In this document: piece after piece, positions 9,935-21,700 of the stretch
How the letters are laid out: every line of letters starts with the position of its first letter
How positions within the stretch are numbered: the stretch's first letter is position 1
From: Teratosphaeria epicoccoides
Taxonomy: Eukaryota > Ascomycota > Dothideomycetes > Mycosphaerellales > Teratosphaeriaceae
DNA: 64,000 nt
Reading direction: 5' to 3'
Assembly (NCBI GenBank): GCA_021401465.1
Contig: JADDMT010000097.1
Coordinates: 1-64,000, forward strand
The notes under the pieces: generated by a model
Told to the model about the DNA's origin: nothing
The model's database searches: none
The model's input: the letters and a program-made list of their open reading frames with translations, nothing else
Program-made: the position numbers and the translations under genes

Positions 9935-10780
9935 CTACCGCAGCTCGTCATCATGCGGCGCGTCTTTCAGCGCCTTCATATCTGCGTCCGCTTTGTCTAT
10001 CCGCTGTAGCAGGAATGATAGCGTTGCGTCCCTCGCCTTCTCTAGCGCTCTGAGCCTGACAAGCGGCATGGCTGTGTAGTCTACGACTGATGTTACTGCC
10101 GTCGTCTGAGATGATATCCGACCCGCCGCTGGGGTTTGTGTTATGTCTCCGTCAACGCCACTCTCGTGATCTGGCTTGCCGTCACCCTCTCCAGACTTTA
10201 GTTTCTTCACACCAGCCGTGATGCCCTCCTTAACCTGCCTTTCCTTCTCCGCAGCCAAGGTCCTCAACACCAAAATACTCTCATCCCTCTTCACCAACAC
10301 CCCTTCCAGCCTCCTCTTCTCCACACCCTCGATCTCAGCACTTCGCTTCCTCTCCCTCTCCTCTCCCTCCCGATCCAACCACTTCCTCACCGCCTCCCTT
10401 GCGCACCTCTCCATATGCTCGAATCTCACCGGCCCCAGCATAACACCCCCATACCATCTTGCCACTACGCACGCGCCTACGACCTGCAAACTCTCGAGCA
10501 CATTCTCCACTTTCTTACCGCCATCCTTCTCTCCGTCGTCGTCGTGGACGAGGTCGTATTGGGGCTTACCAGTGAGAGCGCGTTGTTTGCTCTCGATGCG
10601 CCATGCGAGGATCTTATGCGAGGCGCTTTTGATTTCGGAGAAGTTTTGGAGGGAGCGTGGGGAGGTGGTGGGTGAGAAGTAGGCTATGAATGTGGAGGAG
10701 CGGTCCTCAATTGGGTCGGACCTGTAGATGGTGGATGGGTCGATGGGTTCTTCGTTCCCGCGTTTGCGCTTCTGGGCCAT
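9935..10780 (-). CDS. IMPACT / UPF0029 (YigZ-type) domain protein
   Basis: From the ATG at 10780 the frame gives 281 residues. The open frame extends further upstream with coding-like codons (LWRERAALTPED), so an upstream start or exon is possible. The UPF0029 domain has SSTFIAYFSP, then SASHKILAWR, DDDGEKDGGKKV and the hallmark GACVVARWYGGVMLGPVRFEHM. After it comes a charged coiled-coil region (roughly residues 135-190) and a helical C-terminus. The N-terminal RWD domain of Yih1/IMPACT is absent, so this is a short family member. Yih1/IMPACT inhibits GCN2 activation, but that role should not be transferred without the RWD domain. Confidence 0.8.
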   Translation of the reverse strand: MAQKRKRGNEEPIDPSTIYRSDPIEDRSSTFIAYFSPTTSPRSLQNFSEIKSASHKILAWRIESKQRALTGKPQYDLVHDDDGEKDGGKKVENVLESLQVVGACVVARWYGGVMLGPVRFEHMERCAREAVRKWLDREGEERERKRSAEIEGVEKRRLEGVLVKRDESILVLRTLAAEKERQVKEGITAGVKKLKSGEGDGKPDHESGVDGDITQTPAAGRISSQTTAVTSVVDYTAMPLVRLRALEKARDATLSFLLQRIDKADADMKALKDAPHDDELR

Positions 10781-11104
10781 GTCCTCAGGCGTCAAGGCTG
10801 CCCGCTCGCGCCAGAGGTCTACAAGCTTGGTGAATCGACGGCACAGGTGGAGACGAGCTCCATCTTACATGCAGGATCATGGTTTGCACGGAGAGGGCCG
10901 ATGATCGCGACTTTCACATGACAATGATGTGATGAAATGATCATGTGATGGCGTACGTACCTGCAGCTACATGGTGGATGAAACCGGAGCTGTACGGAAT
11001 AGCTTTGCATTGGATCAGACTACCAGAGAGATCATCTCGTGGTCGTCGTGCTTGGTAAGTCCGGCGGTGCGCTGTTGGGAGCGAGTGTAAGATTACTATT
11101 GAGT

Positions 11105-11237
11105 TTTCGACTTTCGGACTTCATCGATTATAGAAGGTTGTGGCATTGTTTTCAGGTACTGCACGCGTGAATTGACATGACATTGATGGTGTTATAGATG
11201 CAAGAAGGTATGGAGGCCTGAAGTCCGAAAGTCGAAA
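11105..11237. repeat. 133-bp element with 19-bp perfect terminal inverted repeats
   Basis: Bases 11105-11123 (TTTCGACTTTCGGACTTCA) are the exact reverse complement of 11219-11237, with a 95-bp unique centre. The size and structure fit a MITE or a solo foldback element, but no target-site duplication is obvious. The region is otherwise empty of genes. Confidence 0.55.
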
Positions 11238-11770
11238 GTTCAGAAGTTACTTAATAACTGCACACATGCTCCGAATCGCGCCCGGTGCTAATTAAGTCGC
11301 AATGGCGATTCGGCAAACATGACACTTTTGCTCTTTTGGTACTTTTGAGCCATGGCCGACGACAATCGAGACACAGCAAAAGACACGCAGAAGATTATAA
11401 GTCGCACGCGTGCTGACCATGTGCGAATTACGGCGGGCTTCACGCGGCCTGGCTGGCAGACATTCCTGGTAGGGATATCAGGACTCCACCAATACATGTG
11501 GTGCTAATCGATGCTGCGGCACAGACAGGCCGATGAGCAAGGAGCGAGAGATGCGAACTCCGTGTCGATTACTATTCGAACTATCGCAAAGGTGCGCCTG
11601 TCGCACTTGATCAGATTGGTAGCATTTCCCTTCGCCAGACTCGGCTAGCTGTTGCAGAATAAAACCACTCCAACTCGCCCCTGATGCTAATGCAAGACCT
11701 GTCATCAGCAGCTGCTTTCTCGACCTGTACGTAACACCCGTTGGCAAGGCGCTTGTTGTAGAAGGCCATG

Positions 11771-12097
11771 TCAGTAGGTAATTTGTGGCGAACCCCTTGC
11801 GCCATATCGCAGCGCCTTCAGCTCCAGAGGCAAGCGATGAAGCCCTGCCACTGGACCATCGCACTCTTCAGCTGCATCTGCAATGATTCGCCATGTCTGG
11901 TCCTCCCTCATGCCCTCTGTCGGCGTGAAGAGGAAGTCTAGCGTGTTGTGCAGCAGCAATACTCTTCGAGCGGTCAGGTAGGCTGGCGATCGCAGAAGCG
12001 CGCGTATAAGAGACCAGCACCCTGCGTGCCATCTGGAATTTGGCGACTCTCGCAGATGAGGCTGGAAACACAGGAAGCAAGCGCTTTTGGGCGACAT
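11771..12097 (-). CDS. weak hypothetical frame or gene fragment
   Basis: A 108-codon frame from an ATG at 12097, with a moderately coding-like stretch (RVLLLHNTLDFLFTPTEG, then TWRIIADAAEECDG). A second minus-strand frame just downstream (11611-11805) also looks partly coding, so this may be a fragment of a decayed or spliced gene. No family was recognised and no splice linking the two frames was convincing. Confidence 0.2.
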   Translation of the reverse strand: MSPKSACFLCFQPHLRESPNSRWHAGCWSLIRALLRSPAYLTARRVLLLHNTLDFLFTPTEGMREDQTWRIIADAAEECDGPVAGLHRLPLELKALRYGARGSPQITY

Positions 12098-12888
12098 TAC
12101 TGCAAAGCTCTCGTCATCTGGGCCGAATATTCAACATCTCTATAGCTTGCGAAAAGGCTCGGGGCGTGAAGCAAACATGGTGCGTGAACGATTCTTTCTG
12201 GGCTTGGCATGGTGCACAGGCTGATTCATACGGCCGCCAGTGCTTCTTTCCTCTTCTTCCTACACTTTTGACTTGAGCATTCGACCCTACGACCTTACGA
12301 TCCAAACGTCGAGCCTGCATGGAGAGACAAAGCAAAAGTCCGAAGGGTCTAGAATCACGATGAAATGTTTACGTGGTAAGGTCTTCAGCGCTACTATCCT
12401 GGATCGCTCTTAGCCTACATCATGCAGAACTTGCTCATATGTATCGCTCCTCGCCATCCTGATCAACATATGTGAGATGACCACCCCCGTCCGAGCTAAG
12501 CCTGACCCAATTGCCGTCAATAGAAGCCCAGAGCTGATGCCTTGTCGGCGCTATCTCTCGCTGCCGACTCACTATGAACGTGGTGTTCGTGCCTGTTGAT
12601 AGATTACAGAAGTGTCAATGAGCGTCGATCAGCAGGTGCTGGCGTGATGCACCTGGGATGTATGCATGACGTGAAACGGGATTGCTTTTTAGTATGATAA
12701 AAATATGTGGGCGCAGCCAATGCGACCAGATCGCTAGCCGCCGCCGCTTGACTCGATTGAGGATAAGCGCTAGTAAATCTGCTTGGGTTCTCGAGTAAAA
12801 TGCGTGGTCAGTCAAAAGCTTTGCTTCTTGATCAAACGGCGGGTTGGGTTCGTCAATCCTTCCGAATTTGTTTTCACAGGATCCCACC

Positions 12889-14636
12889 ATGGCGAGTCAA
12901 GAGGAGAAGCAGGTCGCTAAGATAATCGTTGCGAGCATATACAATGCTGGTGTGCGCGTGGTATTTGGCATTCCTGGAGCAAAAGTAGACGCCATCTTCG
13001 ACACGCTATCAGATCATCCAGAAATTCGCCTCGTCATTTGCAGACATGAGCAAGTAAGTCAAAGCTGCTCGAGAAGAATAAAGATGCATGCTGAATTGAA
13101 CTTTGCTAGAATGCAGCATTCATGGCCGCCGCTGTTGGCAGGATCACTGGCATTCCGGGCGTGGCTATCGCGACATCTGGACCTGGAGCAGGCAACTTGA
13201 CGACAGGACTAGTGACTGCAACGACAGAAGGCGATCCGGTCGTGGCGATAATTGGCTCGGTTCCCAGGTTGCTTAGCACAAAACATACACACCAGTCCAT
13301 GAAGGCTCTTGAGATCCTAGGGCCGACCAGTAAAACAGCAATTCAAGTCGAGGTTGAAGATCAAGCAGCAGAGGTAGTGCTTGCCGCCTTCCGTGCTGCT
13401 GCCACCAATCCCAAAGGTAGTTGTGTGGTCTCATTACCGATGGACGTTGCAGCAGGCAAGTCGAAACTTATCGAGTTCCCACCACCAGCGTTCAAAGCGC
13501 CCCTCTTTGGACCAGCACCCAGAGCAGACGTGGCCGAGGTGGCGAGCATGATCAACAATGCCAAATTGCCCGTGCTCTTCCTCGGACAACGGGCCAGTAG
13601 TGGCATCGTAGTTGGTGCAGTCCGTCACTTTCTGAAGAAGCACCCTAGTGCCGTGGTGGAGACATTCCAGGCTGCAGGTGCTGTCTCTGAGGACCAAGCC
13701 AAGCATGTGTTTTACGGGAGAGTTGGTCTGTTCAGGAATCAAGTTGGTGACCGTCTCCTTGCAAAGTCAGACTTGATCGTGACCCTAGGGTATGACCCCA
13801 CTGAATACGACGCCAATGCCTGGAATCCGGATGGCACGCTTAGAATTGTGCACGTCGACTATACATCTTGCGATTACGGCGCCTACTATCATCCAGTAAT
13901 GGAGCTTCTCGGATCCGTTAGGGAGAACATACTAGCATTGAGCGAAGAAGTCCGACATGTAGAGAACCCGGCAAACCATCCATTCACGAAATCGCTGAGC
14001 AAGGAACTTACTCTATGGCAAGAGCAAGTCGACAAACAGGAAGGCCATAATGGCCTGGTACACCCGCTCCAGTTCATTACAGCGCTACAGAAACGCGTAT
14101 CAAAGGATACTACCGTGACCTGCGATGTGGGCACTGTGTACATCTATATGATGCGCCACTTCTACGCGTACGAGCCTCGAAAACTTCTCTGCTCCAATGG
14201 TCAGCAAACACTCGGCGTCGGCCTGCCTTGGGCAATAGCTGCCTCATTGATCCAAGACCCCCCCTGCAGTCAAAAAGTAGTCTCCTTATCTGGCGATGGC
14301 GGCTTCATGTTCTCATCGCAAGAGCTCTCGACTGCCGTGCTGCAAGGCTGTAACATCACGCATTTCATCTGGAACGACGAGGCGTACAATATGGTCGAGT
14401 TCCAGGAGGAGATGAAGTATGGCCGCAGTAGTGGTATTCGTCTGGGCGGTGTAGATTTTGCGAAATATGCCGAGGCTTTCGGAGGCAAAGGCTTCAATAT
14501 GAATACGAGTGACGATATTGAGAAGGTGATGGACGATGCGCTGGCGCATCAAGGTGTCAGTCTAGTGAACGTCCGAATTGACTACAGCCATGCCAAGGAT
14601 CTGGCTGGTGGCCTAATCAAGGACAGCGTGGGCTGA
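12889..14636 (+). CDS. catabolic acetolactate synthase (AlsS/BudB type, ThDP enzyme)
   Basis: Exons 12889-13053 and 13110-14636 are joined across a 56-bp GTAAGT...TAG intron in phase 0 and give 563 residues. The ATG has a good context (CCACCATGG). The ThDP catalytic Glu is Glu54 in CRHEQ. The splice restores RHEQ-NAAFMAAAVGRITG. The ThDP/Mg motif is GDGGFMFSS with the downstream Asn in IWNDEAYNMV. SNGQQTLGVGLPWAI and AGRVGLF-like phrases match the FAD-independent bacterial catabolic enzyme more closely than anabolic ILV2. No mitochondrial presequence is visible. The enzyme condenses two pyruvates to 2-acetolactate, the substrate of the decarboxylase at 4336-5040. A bacterial origin followed by intron gain is the likely history. 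Confidence 0.88.
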
Positions 14637-14823
14637 AGAGTCCAGGCATTCGTTGGCTGTCCGACAGGCATTGAAGATTTTGTCTCTGAGCTTTGGCGGT
14701 TCTGTGATTCTTTCATGTTCATACAGCTATTTTACACCCAACCAAAAGCCCTGGGGTATCAAGAATAGACACATACACTTCACTCAACTTTGTCCAGAAA
14801 CGGCAGTCAAGGTAGTTTTGCTC

Positions 14824-15510
14824 TTACAAGACGAAAGCAGCGAGAGCGCCAACCCCAAACAGACCCGCGGCCGCGGCACTCAGCTTGTCTGCGCCTGATG
14901 TACCAATCGAGGTAGCGACAGAGGCAGATGCGGTGGAGGTATGGGTTGCGCTGCCGCTGGTCGTGGTAGCCGACGTCGACGAACCAGATTGCGAGGAAGA
15001 GGACGACATTGTGCTGCCCGAATGCGAGCCGCTGCTCGTTGTGGCAGCGGTAGCGGCAGCACTACCAGAAGACGTGCCAGTAGTCGCGCTCGCAGTCGAA
15101 GCAGAAAGCGTGGTGGACGGCGCACCCTCGGTTACCTGCGATGTGCGGACAGCGGTCGTGACGCTCGACTCGAGGACGAAGTAGGGAGTGTAGTTGGTAA
15201 TACTGGTGTCCGAGTCATCGACGATCTCGATGGTGTAGTCTGACCCGCGCTCGATGTCCGTAGGGACATTCCAGGTGTAGTTGCCGCTGTTCGCGATTGA
15301 GGACGCGATCTTGGTGCCTGCGGCGAGATCGCTGCTAGCTCCGTTTCGGAGGACGAGGGAGACTGTGCCCTGGGTTGTGGGAGTCCAGCTGAGCGCCAGA
15401 GGCTGCCCGGCGGTGGCGGAAAGACCGCTGCTGGGAACGATGAAGGCGTTGTCGGCAGCAAAGGCTAGCGTTGCGCTGATGAGCGCGAATAGTGAGCGCG
15501 TGAAGAACAT
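14824..15510 (-). CDS. Kre9/Knh1-like Ser/Thr-rich GPI-anchored wall protein
   Basis: A single-exon frame of 228 residues. An N-terminal signal peptide (MFFTRSLFALISATLAFA) is followed by a Kre9/Knh1-type immunoglobulin-like N-domain (about residues 24-110: SGLSATAGQPLALSW, GNYTWNVPTDI). After that comes a Ser/Thr/Ala-rich stalk of about 90 residues, a likely O-mannosylation region. The end is hydrophobic (AAAAGLFGVGALAAFVL) and preceded by small residues, as expected for a GPI anchor signal. It probably sits in the plasma membrane or wall. A second gene of the same architecture lies 0.9 kb upstream on the same strand. Confidence 0.85.
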   Translation of the reverse strand: MFFTRSLFALISATLAFAADNAFIVPSSGLSATAGQPLALSWTPTTQGTVSLVLRNGASSDLAAGTKIASSIANSGNYTWNVPTDIERGSDYTIEIVDDSDTSITNYTPYFVLESSVTTAVRTSQVTEGAPSTTLSASTASATTGTSSGSAAATAATTSSGSHSGSTMSSSSSQSGSSTSATTTSGSATHTSTASASVATSIGTSGADKLSAAAAGLFGVGALAAFVL

Positions 15511-16442
15511 TTGGAATGATGTCGTTGTTGTGGTTTGTGCAATGGGCTTTCTTTAAGGTGGTGGACTGGGGTCGCCTGCTGTAATACAAGATAGCCCGTA
15601 TAACCCGTCCTAAAGAGTGACTTGAAGGTATGAAATGTATGTATGACACGATCGGGAGGCGACCATGTGTTGCCTATATCTATTGGGTTATCCACGCTTG
15701 TGACTATTGTGCTCCGCGGTGCCTCAGCTCTAGGATGATGCACCGTCATGAGCTAGGGCCCAATTATTGCGATGTAGCGCACGACCGAGATGATAGTGGA
15801 GGCGCACGCGCTATTGTGTCCGTGCACTGGGTATTCAGATTCCAAAAGCTAAAGTATTTCTGGCCGATCCCTGCGTATGCTCGCTCTCCGCCGGCTCAGT
15901 CCTTCGATTCTGGTGGAGAAAAGTTCCCAATTCGTCCTGTGACTCGCAACAACAGTTTGCGGTGAACCTCCTCCCAACATCGTGCGATAGTGCGACGGTG
16001 AGACATTGTTGCAGGACATTGGCAGACCGAAGACTTCTCTGCTCTGGAATTAATAACGGTTCGGGACGGAGGCCTCCGGTTCCGAGTCCAGGAACAAGTC
16101 GCTTGGCACGCAATTTAATTTCGCAGGCGCCCAATCTAACGCAAGGGCGCTAGTAACTCAGGGGTTTGGCCATCTCGGATCTCGAGGATTGCTCCAGTAG
16201 AGCTGAAATTAGATACGAGAGCAAAGAGGGTGAACCGTGCGATGCCGCTGTCGCGGATGACAGATGCTGCATCGTTGCCACCTACCTGATCATGCGAGCT
16301 GTCAGACTAAGAACTGGATTGGCCTCAGGCTTTCTGGAGGTGAACACGTTCTATTATTGCAAGCGTCCCATCGCAAAAGAATGGCCTGTTTACATTTCTA
16401 GCCCCCCAGTGTGCACTGACCGAATGTCGCAATAACCATCGC
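15511..16442. other. intergenic between the two wall-protein genes
   Basis: About 930 bp holding the promoter of the first Kre9-like gene and the 3' end of the second. No tRNA, repeat or supported frame was recognised. Confidence 0.45.
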
Positions 16443-17320
16443 TTATGAGAAGTAGACGGCAGCCGCGCCGAAGAGGACCGATAAGGCAGCAGAGCCAACG
16501 TTTGTCGATGCGCCGCCAGTCGAGGTTGCCACAGGTGGAATGCCGCTGGCCGTGGCGTTGCCGCCGGTGTATACAACTCCAGTGTGCGTCGGAGTTGGCA
16601 ACGTTGTAGTGGTGTTCGTTGTGTTGCCAGGAACATGTGTGCCATGGTCGGGGGGAACCGAGCCACCATTGTCTGGCGCAACCGGCGAAGGCGTCGGTGT
16701 GACGACGTTTGCACAAGCATTCGGGGAGGTGGTATTTTCGCTGCTGCCGTACGGGGTCGGGTCGGTCTCGCCGGTGGTTTGCTGGCCTGTGATCGAAAAA
16801 GGGCCGTAGTAGTTCACTTCGCTCCCCTGGGTGATCTCAAGCGCGTCTGCGAAGATATCAGAGTTAGCATAGATCTGGTCAAAAAGCGAACCTCGAAACG
16901 TACAATTGTCGGCAGCCTCCAAAGAAGTGTCAGGTGTCCAGCTGAATGAGCCACCAGTGGAATCGGATGTCAGAGTGGTGACAGTTTGGAGATTGTTGGC
17001 GTCGCCCTTCTTGAGTGTGATAGTCACAGGGCTGGCGGGGTCATTGGTCGACTATATGGATACGAAGGCATTAGCGATCAGCTCGTTTCGACATCAGTCT
17101 GGGATCGCGTCTCCGGCCGCAATCACGCGATCTTGCCATGGCTTTGCGATTTCAGAGACTAACGATGATCCATGTCCGAGTGGCGTTAACATACGTAGGT
17201 AATGGTCTGCGCCTGCCCTTCCGTGATCACAGGCGGGACGCTTGTGAACGTTAGGACAGCCGACTGAGCTGTAGCAAAAGCCGCGAGGGCGCCGAAAATG
17301 AGGGTTCTGGAGGTGAACAT
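16443..17320 (-). CDS. second Kre9/Knh1-like GPI-anchored wall protein
   Basis: Exon 1 runs 17320-17195 and exon 2 runs 17051-16443 on the minus strand, across a 143-bp GT-AG intron in phase 0, giving 244 residues. Exon 1 encodes a signal peptide (MFTSRTLIFGALAAFATA) and the start of the N-domain (VPPVITEGQAQTITY). Exon 2 continues with STNDPASPVTITLKKGD and a GGSFSWTPD segment like the Kre9 fold. Two Cys in the domain (in DNCTF and later NACAN) may be paired. A Thr/Pro/Asn-rich stalk with several NTT sequons follows. The end (AALSVLFGAAAVYFS) is a GPI signal. It is paralogous in architecture to the gene at 14824-15510 but not close in sequence. Confidence 0.83.
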
Positions 17321-18701
17321 CTTGTGTAGCGTCGATATCAAGACGGCTTTCAAGATGTGGTCGGTCAGTTCCTGGATCCGCGTCAACGTGGAGCCGGAGA
17401 AATGGAGCGAGTGAACGTGTCGATCAAGTCTAGGGATGCGAGAGCTGGGTGGTCGGAAAGGGCAGAAGGGCTTTCTTAAACACAGCGAGCGAGAGGTTGA
17501 AGCTTTCAACGCGTGGCCTGGAGCATCCTTGGGAAATTTGACTGTACTGACCTAGTCCTGGCAGTCTCAGTCCACGTGCGTGCATGAATTTCACCCAGGC
17601 TGGCATGCTGCAGCAAGGGTGGCAGCTGGCCTGCTGCCTGGTGACAGGGGTTTGATATTAACGTCGAAGTCGAGTCTTGGGATAGACAAGCAGAGATTGT
17701 CCGTAGCGACATATTTCCGGACAGGTTGAGAGCTTGTGGCTTCGTAGTCGATCGACTTGGAGCACCAGTATCGCCGATATGAGCGTTTCAGGCAGTTCGG
17801 GATGTTGTTCTTAAATTCACCTAAAGGCTGAAACTTCATTGAATGTCAAGGTGCTGCCCATGCTCGTGTACATGCCCTCCACAGTGCCGACATGGGCATC
17901 TGGACGTGATGCTCACCCTTCATAAGCCGTGGAGAAGTCGATTGGATGACTGGCGGTACCTGACGGTTGAGGTCTCGGGGTTGTCATCTAGCCGTCAAAC
18001 AGCCGCTCGAATCATTATCACTGCCACGGGCCGAATTACGATTGGCCGTCAGGGGCAGATGACAATATTGTCTTTTTGCCAAGACCGATCATTGCTCGCA
18101 ATGGAAATGCTCTCATCTGCGCAACACATGTTGAGATGTCGAGGCGGCCCGAGACTTGAGGTCAGATTAACCATAATCTCAGGAACGCGTGTCCGCGCGT
18201 CGGGTCTCGAGAACGCATATGCACTCCACTCGGTGATTGTGTGTTGAGACGATCCATACCGGTGGCATGGAATAGGAAACTCGAAGTGTAACATCCATAC
18301 ATCGAGCGACACCACGCAGCGGCCCGCAAGACTGTCAACAAAATGAACTGGTGGTATCACCTTCCCCCCCTAGTCATGTCCGAATCTTAAGTCCATCCCA
18401 GAAAACAAACGATTTCACGAGCGAGCTGCATTTTCGCGCCTCGTGATTCACATACAAAACGCCGATCTCCGCCACGACACAATTCGTAGAACCGCTTCAA
18501 GCAGCTTGAAACTCATGTGCAGCAGTAGCAGTCTGCCGTTGCCTGATCTGCGTTTCGAGCACCATCAAACGCACCTTGCAAGCGAGCCCGTGACACGAAA
18601 GCCAGCAAGATACATCCCCCAATTCGTGCCAAAGGTCGAAGATAACCAAGATCTGCGTGCTCATCTTCACACGAAATGCTTCATCTACAGCTTCGCAATT
18701 C
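17321..18701. other. intergenic, no gene seen
   Basis: About 1.4 kb between the second wall-protein gene and the 3' end of the LIM-RhoGAP, both on the minus strand. It holds the wall-protein promoter and the 3' region of the RhoGAP. Frames present on both strands are short and not protein-like. Confidence 0.45.
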
Positions 18702-21700
18702 TCACGCCATCCCCATCACCCTCTGCTTATCATACGCATTTCCCCTCATACTACTCCGATTCGGACTCTGATTATCCTGACTACTCCTTCCATCTGACGC
18801 GTATGGCAGATTCGGTGGCGTTTGTGGATCTCCTGATCTCGCCTGCCACTGCCCGTCCGCTCGGTCACTCCCCACATGCCGTACGGAGCTCTCGTTCTGC
18901 CACGCAGTCTGCATATGTGGGTCGGTGTCAACTCGTGTCGCCACAGGTGCGGGCGACGTGGTCCCGTTGTTAGCGGAAGGCGCACCGGGGTGTTGAGTCG
19001 TGATCGTGGGCGCCTTCGCTCGGTCGCCATAGCGCTTCAAAATTTCCTTGGTGGTAATATCAGCGCTGTTGCTAAAGAGAGATGAGTCGTTGAGGATGAG
19101 TGCAAGGTCTTCCGGGACCTGTTGATATTGCGTCAGTATCATTGTGGAGCGCGTCTTGCAGTGAGCTGACATACCTCGCACATGCTCTCGTTGCACTCGA
19201 TTAGGCTTGCTACAGCCTCGATGCCCAAGAAGCTGTCATCCACAGGAACTGCATCCTTCCCACGGTGCAAGACATTCGGCGTGATAACAGTGGCCAGGTT
19301 GTGGATGTCCATCTTGCTGCCGCTCTCTTCATCGACATGCGAGAAGCTTGATACCCAATTCAAGAAGGTGAAGAGCACTTCCATGGTATCTCTATGCGCC
19401 TTAGGAAGCAAACAGCAGGTCAGATGCAATACTCGTCGCCGTCGATCAGAGTCATCTATCCGCTGCGAGGTAATCCAAAGGTCGTGCAGCTTGTAAGTCA
19501 ACAATGGGTCCGGCAGCTCTCTGAGGAACTTCTTAAGCAGTGCTGCCACCTGGACAGGGTTCTCCTTGGTCAGATCCACGTCCACGATGCCTTTGTTGTC
19601 GATGATCTCTTTGACATCATTCAGTCGTTTAATATTGCCGTTCTTCCTGAACACACCCTCGACGGACATGTCCATGGTCTTCATGGCGCTGACAGCCTCT
19701 TGGACCAGACTGGGAACCTTTAGCGATCCAGGTCCGACGCCGTCTGTGCTCTCTTCGTAGTCGCGTTCGATCAGGTCCTCCAACGGTATGCCGAAGATAG
19801 CAGCCCTCTTTCCCTTAGGTTGCCTCTTCTCCTTTGGAGCAAACGCTTTACCGAACTTCGACCAAAATGTCGGCCGTTTTGTCTCAATGAGATCCAGCAA
19901 TTCCTCTTGGTTGAAGTGACCTGCTAGCAACGGCTCTAGCGATAGCACGGCGACATGTCGCACTATGAAATACTCTAACGCAGTCAGTTCAGAGAAGTAT
20001 CTCTTCGTCACAGGCGGTCTCATCTCGGCTTTGTCGAGCGCATTGGGATCTGAGAAGTCCCGCGTGTGACCATTGATCAGCTTGGGCTGCGGTCCCTCGG
20101 ACATTAGATTCCGTGCATATCTCGTTGCATTGGGTCGTTGTTCTCTGGTCTGCTGGGCTTGCACGATTCGTGGAATGTCATCCAATGTCATCGTGTCTTG
20201 ACGACCAAACGTCAATTGTGATATTGGCTCGCCGTTAGCATCCCGGTCTTCCACAATCTGGAAGGTACCTGTTCGCCTCTTATTACGTCCGGCGCCGTCT
20301 GCAGAACCAGGCCTCTGGGCCTCTGGTCCACCAAGGATACGACTTGTACGCGCCTGCCGGCCAGCATTGGATATTTGCTTCTCCATTCTTGTACTCCGTA
20401 GTCGCCGAATGTCACCCATTGCATCTTCGTAGCTGGACTCTTGCTTCCTGCCCGATCGCCCAGCATACGACTTCGATCTGGTGTTTGAGCGAGCAAGAAG
20501 ACCGGGCGGACCTACACCCTGGTTACTGGGAGTATGTCCTTCTCGACTGTTGTAGCCTGCAAGATTCGGGTCATCGCTAGTATGTGGCAAGGCACCAGAG
20601 GTTCGTAGCGTCGCAAGTAGCCTAGCATGCGCCACTCGAAGGAGATGCACGTATTGTGACAGCCTTGTTATCGGCACGAAACCACCGTTTCTGGCATCCG
20701 TCGGTGCGTGAACGTCACAGTACACTCGCGTGTCTCTCTCGCTCCATCGCGCAGCACCCGAGTCGTCACTGTACTCGCGGCCGCATTTATGGCATTGCAT
20801 GCACTGGGAGTGCAGCACTCGATGTTCTTTCTTGAAGCACTTGTCCTCAACAGCCTTGTCGCAGACAGCGCAAGTGTCTGCAGACTTGTCGACATATGCC
20901 TCCACGTCAGCCTTCGAATCGCGCTGCGACTCTGCCTCAAGCCGATCATCCAGCTTTGCGATATCTGATAAGAAACTCTCAAGGCCTTCTGCGCTTTGCG
21001 TCTCGCGTTCCAGCTTCAGAGCCCCCGATAAGCAGATCCGGATCATGAGCTTCAGGTAATGTGCCAGGCCAGTAACCAGACTCAAGAGCTCTTGTGTGAC
21101 GCCAAGTCGCCTTACACCAGTGTCCTGACTCTCTGCTAATAGCTGAAAGAAAGCCACGACCTTCTTGCACAGCAATTTTGCTTCCCTCGAATAACTCAGA
21201 CCTGGGTGCACAATCGCATCGAACGTGCGCACCCCTGTCGTTTCTGCGCCCTTGCCCGGTCGTACCTGCAGCGTGTGGTCCAGCTCGTCTGCTGCACAGA
21301 AGAGCAGATCCACATGGGTGATGAACTTCTTGGCTGCCACCACGCCATCCATGTACGCTCCATTGCTCACGTGCAGAAGCATATCCGATATGCAAGTTGC
21401 TGACCGCTCTTCGAAAGTCGAAAGCGTCTGCCATATCCAGTGCACTTTGTGTTCCACCAACTCTTCCTCTTCACGCACAAGGCGTCTTTCGTCTTCACTT
21501 GCATCTTGCCGCTCCGGGTCTGTGCCTTGTTCTCGCCGTAACCTGTCTGCCTCCTCTTCTTCAACAGTCTTTGGTATTGGAGCGTGTAATCGCACATTCC
21601 AGTACTTGTGGATCATGTAGCACTCCGGGTGCCAATGTTGATTCACACCATTCCGGAAGATTTCCACGAATTGCTTCAAGATGGCCTTATCACAGCCACA

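Larger units (their letters stand above)
10781..12888. other. gene-poor 2.1 kb region
   Basis: No well-supported gene was found between the UPF0029 gene and acetolactate synthase. It contains a 133-bp inverted-repeat element (11105-11237) and a weak minus-strand frame (11771-12097), both listed separately. The right end must carry the promoter of acetolactate synthase. Confidence 0.5.

Noticed and set aside
18443..18973. 176-codon plus-strand frame overlapping the 3' end of the LIM-RhoGAP
   Set aside because: It overlaps the well-supported third exon of the RhoGAP on the other strand and has no motif.
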